Origin: Anaerolineales bacterium
GTDB taxonomy: Bacteria > Chloroflexota > Anaerolineae > Anaerolineales > Villigracilaceae
NCBI GenBank assembly: GCA_016789205.1
Contig: JAEURF010000078.1
Span: forward strand, 1-7,602
Direction: 5' to 3'
DNA length: 7,602 bases
In this document: positions 6,665-7,602 of the stretch, one piece after another
Numbering within the stretch: position 1 is the stretch's first letter
How the letters are laid out: each line of letters begins with the position of its first letter
Position numbers and translations under genes: made by a program
Notes under the pieces: model-generated
What the model was told of the DNA's origin: nothing
Database searches by the model: none
What the model saw: only the letters and a program-made list of their open reading frames with translations

Positions 6665-6699
6665 AAAACCCTTGTGTAATAGCAATAAAAGGAGAAAAA

Positions 6700-7476
6700 A
6701 TGCTCAAACCAAAAACAACACAACCCAACAACCTCATCTTGTGGAGTATAGTCGGAGTGCTGATTCTTGCAGGCATCATCACCCTCATCATTTCGTTTAG
6801 TAATGCGAATGCAAGTGAGAATCAAGTCAATGCCGCATACACCAGCGCCGCGGAAACTTTATCCGCGCAACAGTTGACATTACAAGCCGCTTCGCCCACA
6901 GCGACGCCTACACTGGCTACTGCAACCCCATCATTGACTCCTACTTTATTTGTCACCAATACATTACCAGTACTTGTTTCCCCAACCACTTCAACAGGTG
7001 GAACAACTGGTGGTGGTAGTGGAGCAGTAGGTTGTGACAATTCAGTCTTTGTCGCTGATGTCACTATTCCAGACAAAACAGCCATGACGCCGGGTCAAGC
7101 CTTCACAAAGACTTGGAAGTTACAAAATAATGGCACTTGTCCATGGACAACTGCTTACAAAGCCACTTTTGTTTCTGGTAATGCAATGGGCGGAAACGCT
7201 ACAGCATTGACGATTACTGTCCAACCTGGTTCTTCCGCAGATATTTCAGTTGCCATGATTGCCCCAGCCACTGCCGGAACCGCGATTGGTTATTGGAGAC
7301 TTTCTAATGCCAATGGTACTCAATTTGGTACATCGTTTTATGTAGAAATCGTTGTTGGCGGTGGGTCAGGTCCAACTGCAACAACCGGTGCCGCTACTGC
7401 AACAACTGGCGCACCAGCTTCAACTGCAACAAATACACCTGAACCAACTGCAACTCTAGGAACACCCGAAGAATAA
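6700..7476 (+). CDS. Membrane-anchored protein with NBR1-type Ig-like domain
   Basis: Unnamed 258-residue protein. A short basic N-terminus (K3, K5) is followed by one hydrophobic segment at about 12-33, an uncleaved anchor or signal. The next ~30 residues are polar and possibly helical (SENQVNAAYTSAAETLSAQQ). A Thr/Pro/Ser-rich linker (65-98) and a Gly-rich hinge (100-108) follow. Residues 112-219 match the NBR1 central Ig-like domain: CDNSVFVADVTIPD, PGQAFTKTWKLQNNGTCPWT, then FVSGNAMGG, IGYWRLSNANG and FYVEIVV. C112 and C147 could form a disulfide outside the cell. The C-terminus (225-256) is a second Thr/Ala/Pro-rich tail encoded by imperfect repeats of ACTGCAACAAC. In eukaryotes this fold belongs to the autophagy receptor NBR1; in bacteria its ligand is unknown, and it is frequent in Anaerolineae surface proteins. 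GGAG 5 bases before the ATG is a good ribosome binding site. A strong terminator follows the stop, so it is probably monocistronic. Its function is unknown; an adhesive or scaffold role is inference. Confidence 0.88.
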   Translation: MLKPKTTQPNNLILWSIVGVLILAGIITLIISFSNANASENQVNAAYTSAAETLSAQQLTLQAASPTATPTLATATPSLTPTLFVTNTLPVLVSPTTSTGGTTGGGSGAVGCDNSVFVADVTIPDKTAMTPGQAFTKTWKLQNNGTCPWTTAYKATFVSGNAMGGNATALTITVQPGSSADISVAMIAPATAGTAIGYWRLSNANGTQFGTSFYVEIVVGGGSGPTATTGAATATTGAPASTATNTPEPTATLGTPEE

Positions 7477-7488
7477 TTAAGCCTAAGT

Positions 7489-7530
7489 AAAAACGCTGAT
7501 TGAATTATATAAAATCAATCAGCGTTTTTT
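7489..7530. terminator. Bidirectional intrinsic terminator
   Basis: AAAAACGCTGATTGA (7489-7503) and TCAATCAGCGTTTTT (7515-7529) are perfect 15-bp complements around an 11-base AT-rich loop. The core stem ends in a run of six T on the plus strand (7525-7530) and, read on the minus strand, in five T (7493-7489). It begins 12 bases after the stop of the NBR1-Ig-like gene and would also end transcription from the minus-strand gene at the right edge, as expected between convergent genes. Confidence 0.93.
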
Positions 7531-7553
7531 GTTTACCTGTTTACATGTTTACT
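7530..7553. repeat. Three tandem 8-bp units (TGTTTACN)
   Basis: TGTTTACC (7530-7537), TGTTTACA (7538-7545) and TGTTTACT (7546-7553) follow each other without a gap; only the eighth base differs. Read on the minus strand the units are NGTAAACA, and the TAA stop of the partial right-edge frame lies inside the last one. The first unit touches the T-run of the terminator. Confidence 0.7.
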
Positions 7554-7602
7554 TCCCACCAACTCAGCCAAATCCTTTGCAATCAAATCTATCTTCGGAT
7601 TC
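7533..7602 (-). CDS. Probable C-terminal end of an unidentified protein (cut by window edge)
   Basis: One minus-strand frame is open from the right edge to a TAA at 7535-7533 and encodes NPKIDLIAKDLAELVGSKHVNR. The amphipathic pattern (DLIAKDLAELV) looks like real protein, and the terminator just downstream has a T-run in the minus direction, as would be needed for a gene ending here. The last few residues are encoded by the 8-bp repeat, so the tail may have been altered by it. The fragment is too short to identify; endings of this kind occur in HAD-type phosphatases, but this is only a resemblance. The other two minus frames have stops within 40 bases. Confidence 0.5.
   Translation of the reverse strand, partial: NPKIDLIAKDLAELVGSKHVNR

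Noticed and set aside
6822..7085. An 87-codon minus-strand open frame opposite the NBR1-Ig-like gene
   Set aside because: It is the reverse reading of the Thr/Pro and Gly linkers, giving a Val/Pro-rich low-complexity peptide with no start signals.
7545..7602. A plus-strand gene starting at the ATG at 7545
   Set aside because: No Shine-Dalgarno sequence precedes it, the ATG arises from the 8-bp repeat, and the minus-strand frame ending at the bidirectional terminator explains the region better.

Overview
The window looks like a chromosomal segment of a moderately AT-rich bacterium of the phylum Chloroflexota, probably class Anaerolineae. Two proteins point there. One is a very long membrane protein with the DE, HGP and YYG signatures of the Agl23-like (Chlor_Arch_YYG) family, a family shared mainly by Chloroflexi and archaea, fused to an NHL beta-propeller. 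The other is a small membrane-anchored protein with an NBR1-type Ig-like domain between Thr/Pro-rich linkers, a layout common in Anaerolineae. This assignment is inferred from family knowledge; no search was run.

Layout. From the left edge to about 6500 all genes lie on the minus strand. In the direction of transcription they are rlmN (6498-5395), the Agl23-like/NHL gene (5205-1690), sucC (1577-444) and the start of sucD (340 to beyond position 1). On the plus strand, 6700-7476 encodes the NBR1-Ig-like protein, transcribed divergently from rlmN. A strong terminator that works in both directions (7489-7530) separates it from what appears to be the 3' end of another minus-strand gene at the right edge (7533-7602).

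How the genes work together. sucC and sucD encode the two subunits of succinyl-CoA synthetase (TCA cycle) and form one transcription unit with an extended -10 promoter in front of sucC. RlmN is the radical-SAM methyltransferase of 23S rRNA and tRNA adenines. The Agl23-like protein is a polytopic envelope protein related to lipid-linked-sugar glycosyltransferases. The NBR1-Ig-like protein is probably exposed outside the membrane. Apart from sucCD the genes do not form an evident pathway.

The most interesting material is intergenic. Two palindromic elements of different sequence subfamilies sit directly behind sucC and rlmN. A degenerate tandem array with a period of exactly 9 bp fills the rlmN leader. 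A threefold 8-bp repeat overlaps the stop codon of the right-edge gene. Two minus-strand promoters carry a perfect TGnTATAAT. I saw no mobile element, CRISPR array, tRNA, rRNA or defence system; most of the window is ordinary housekeeping sequence.
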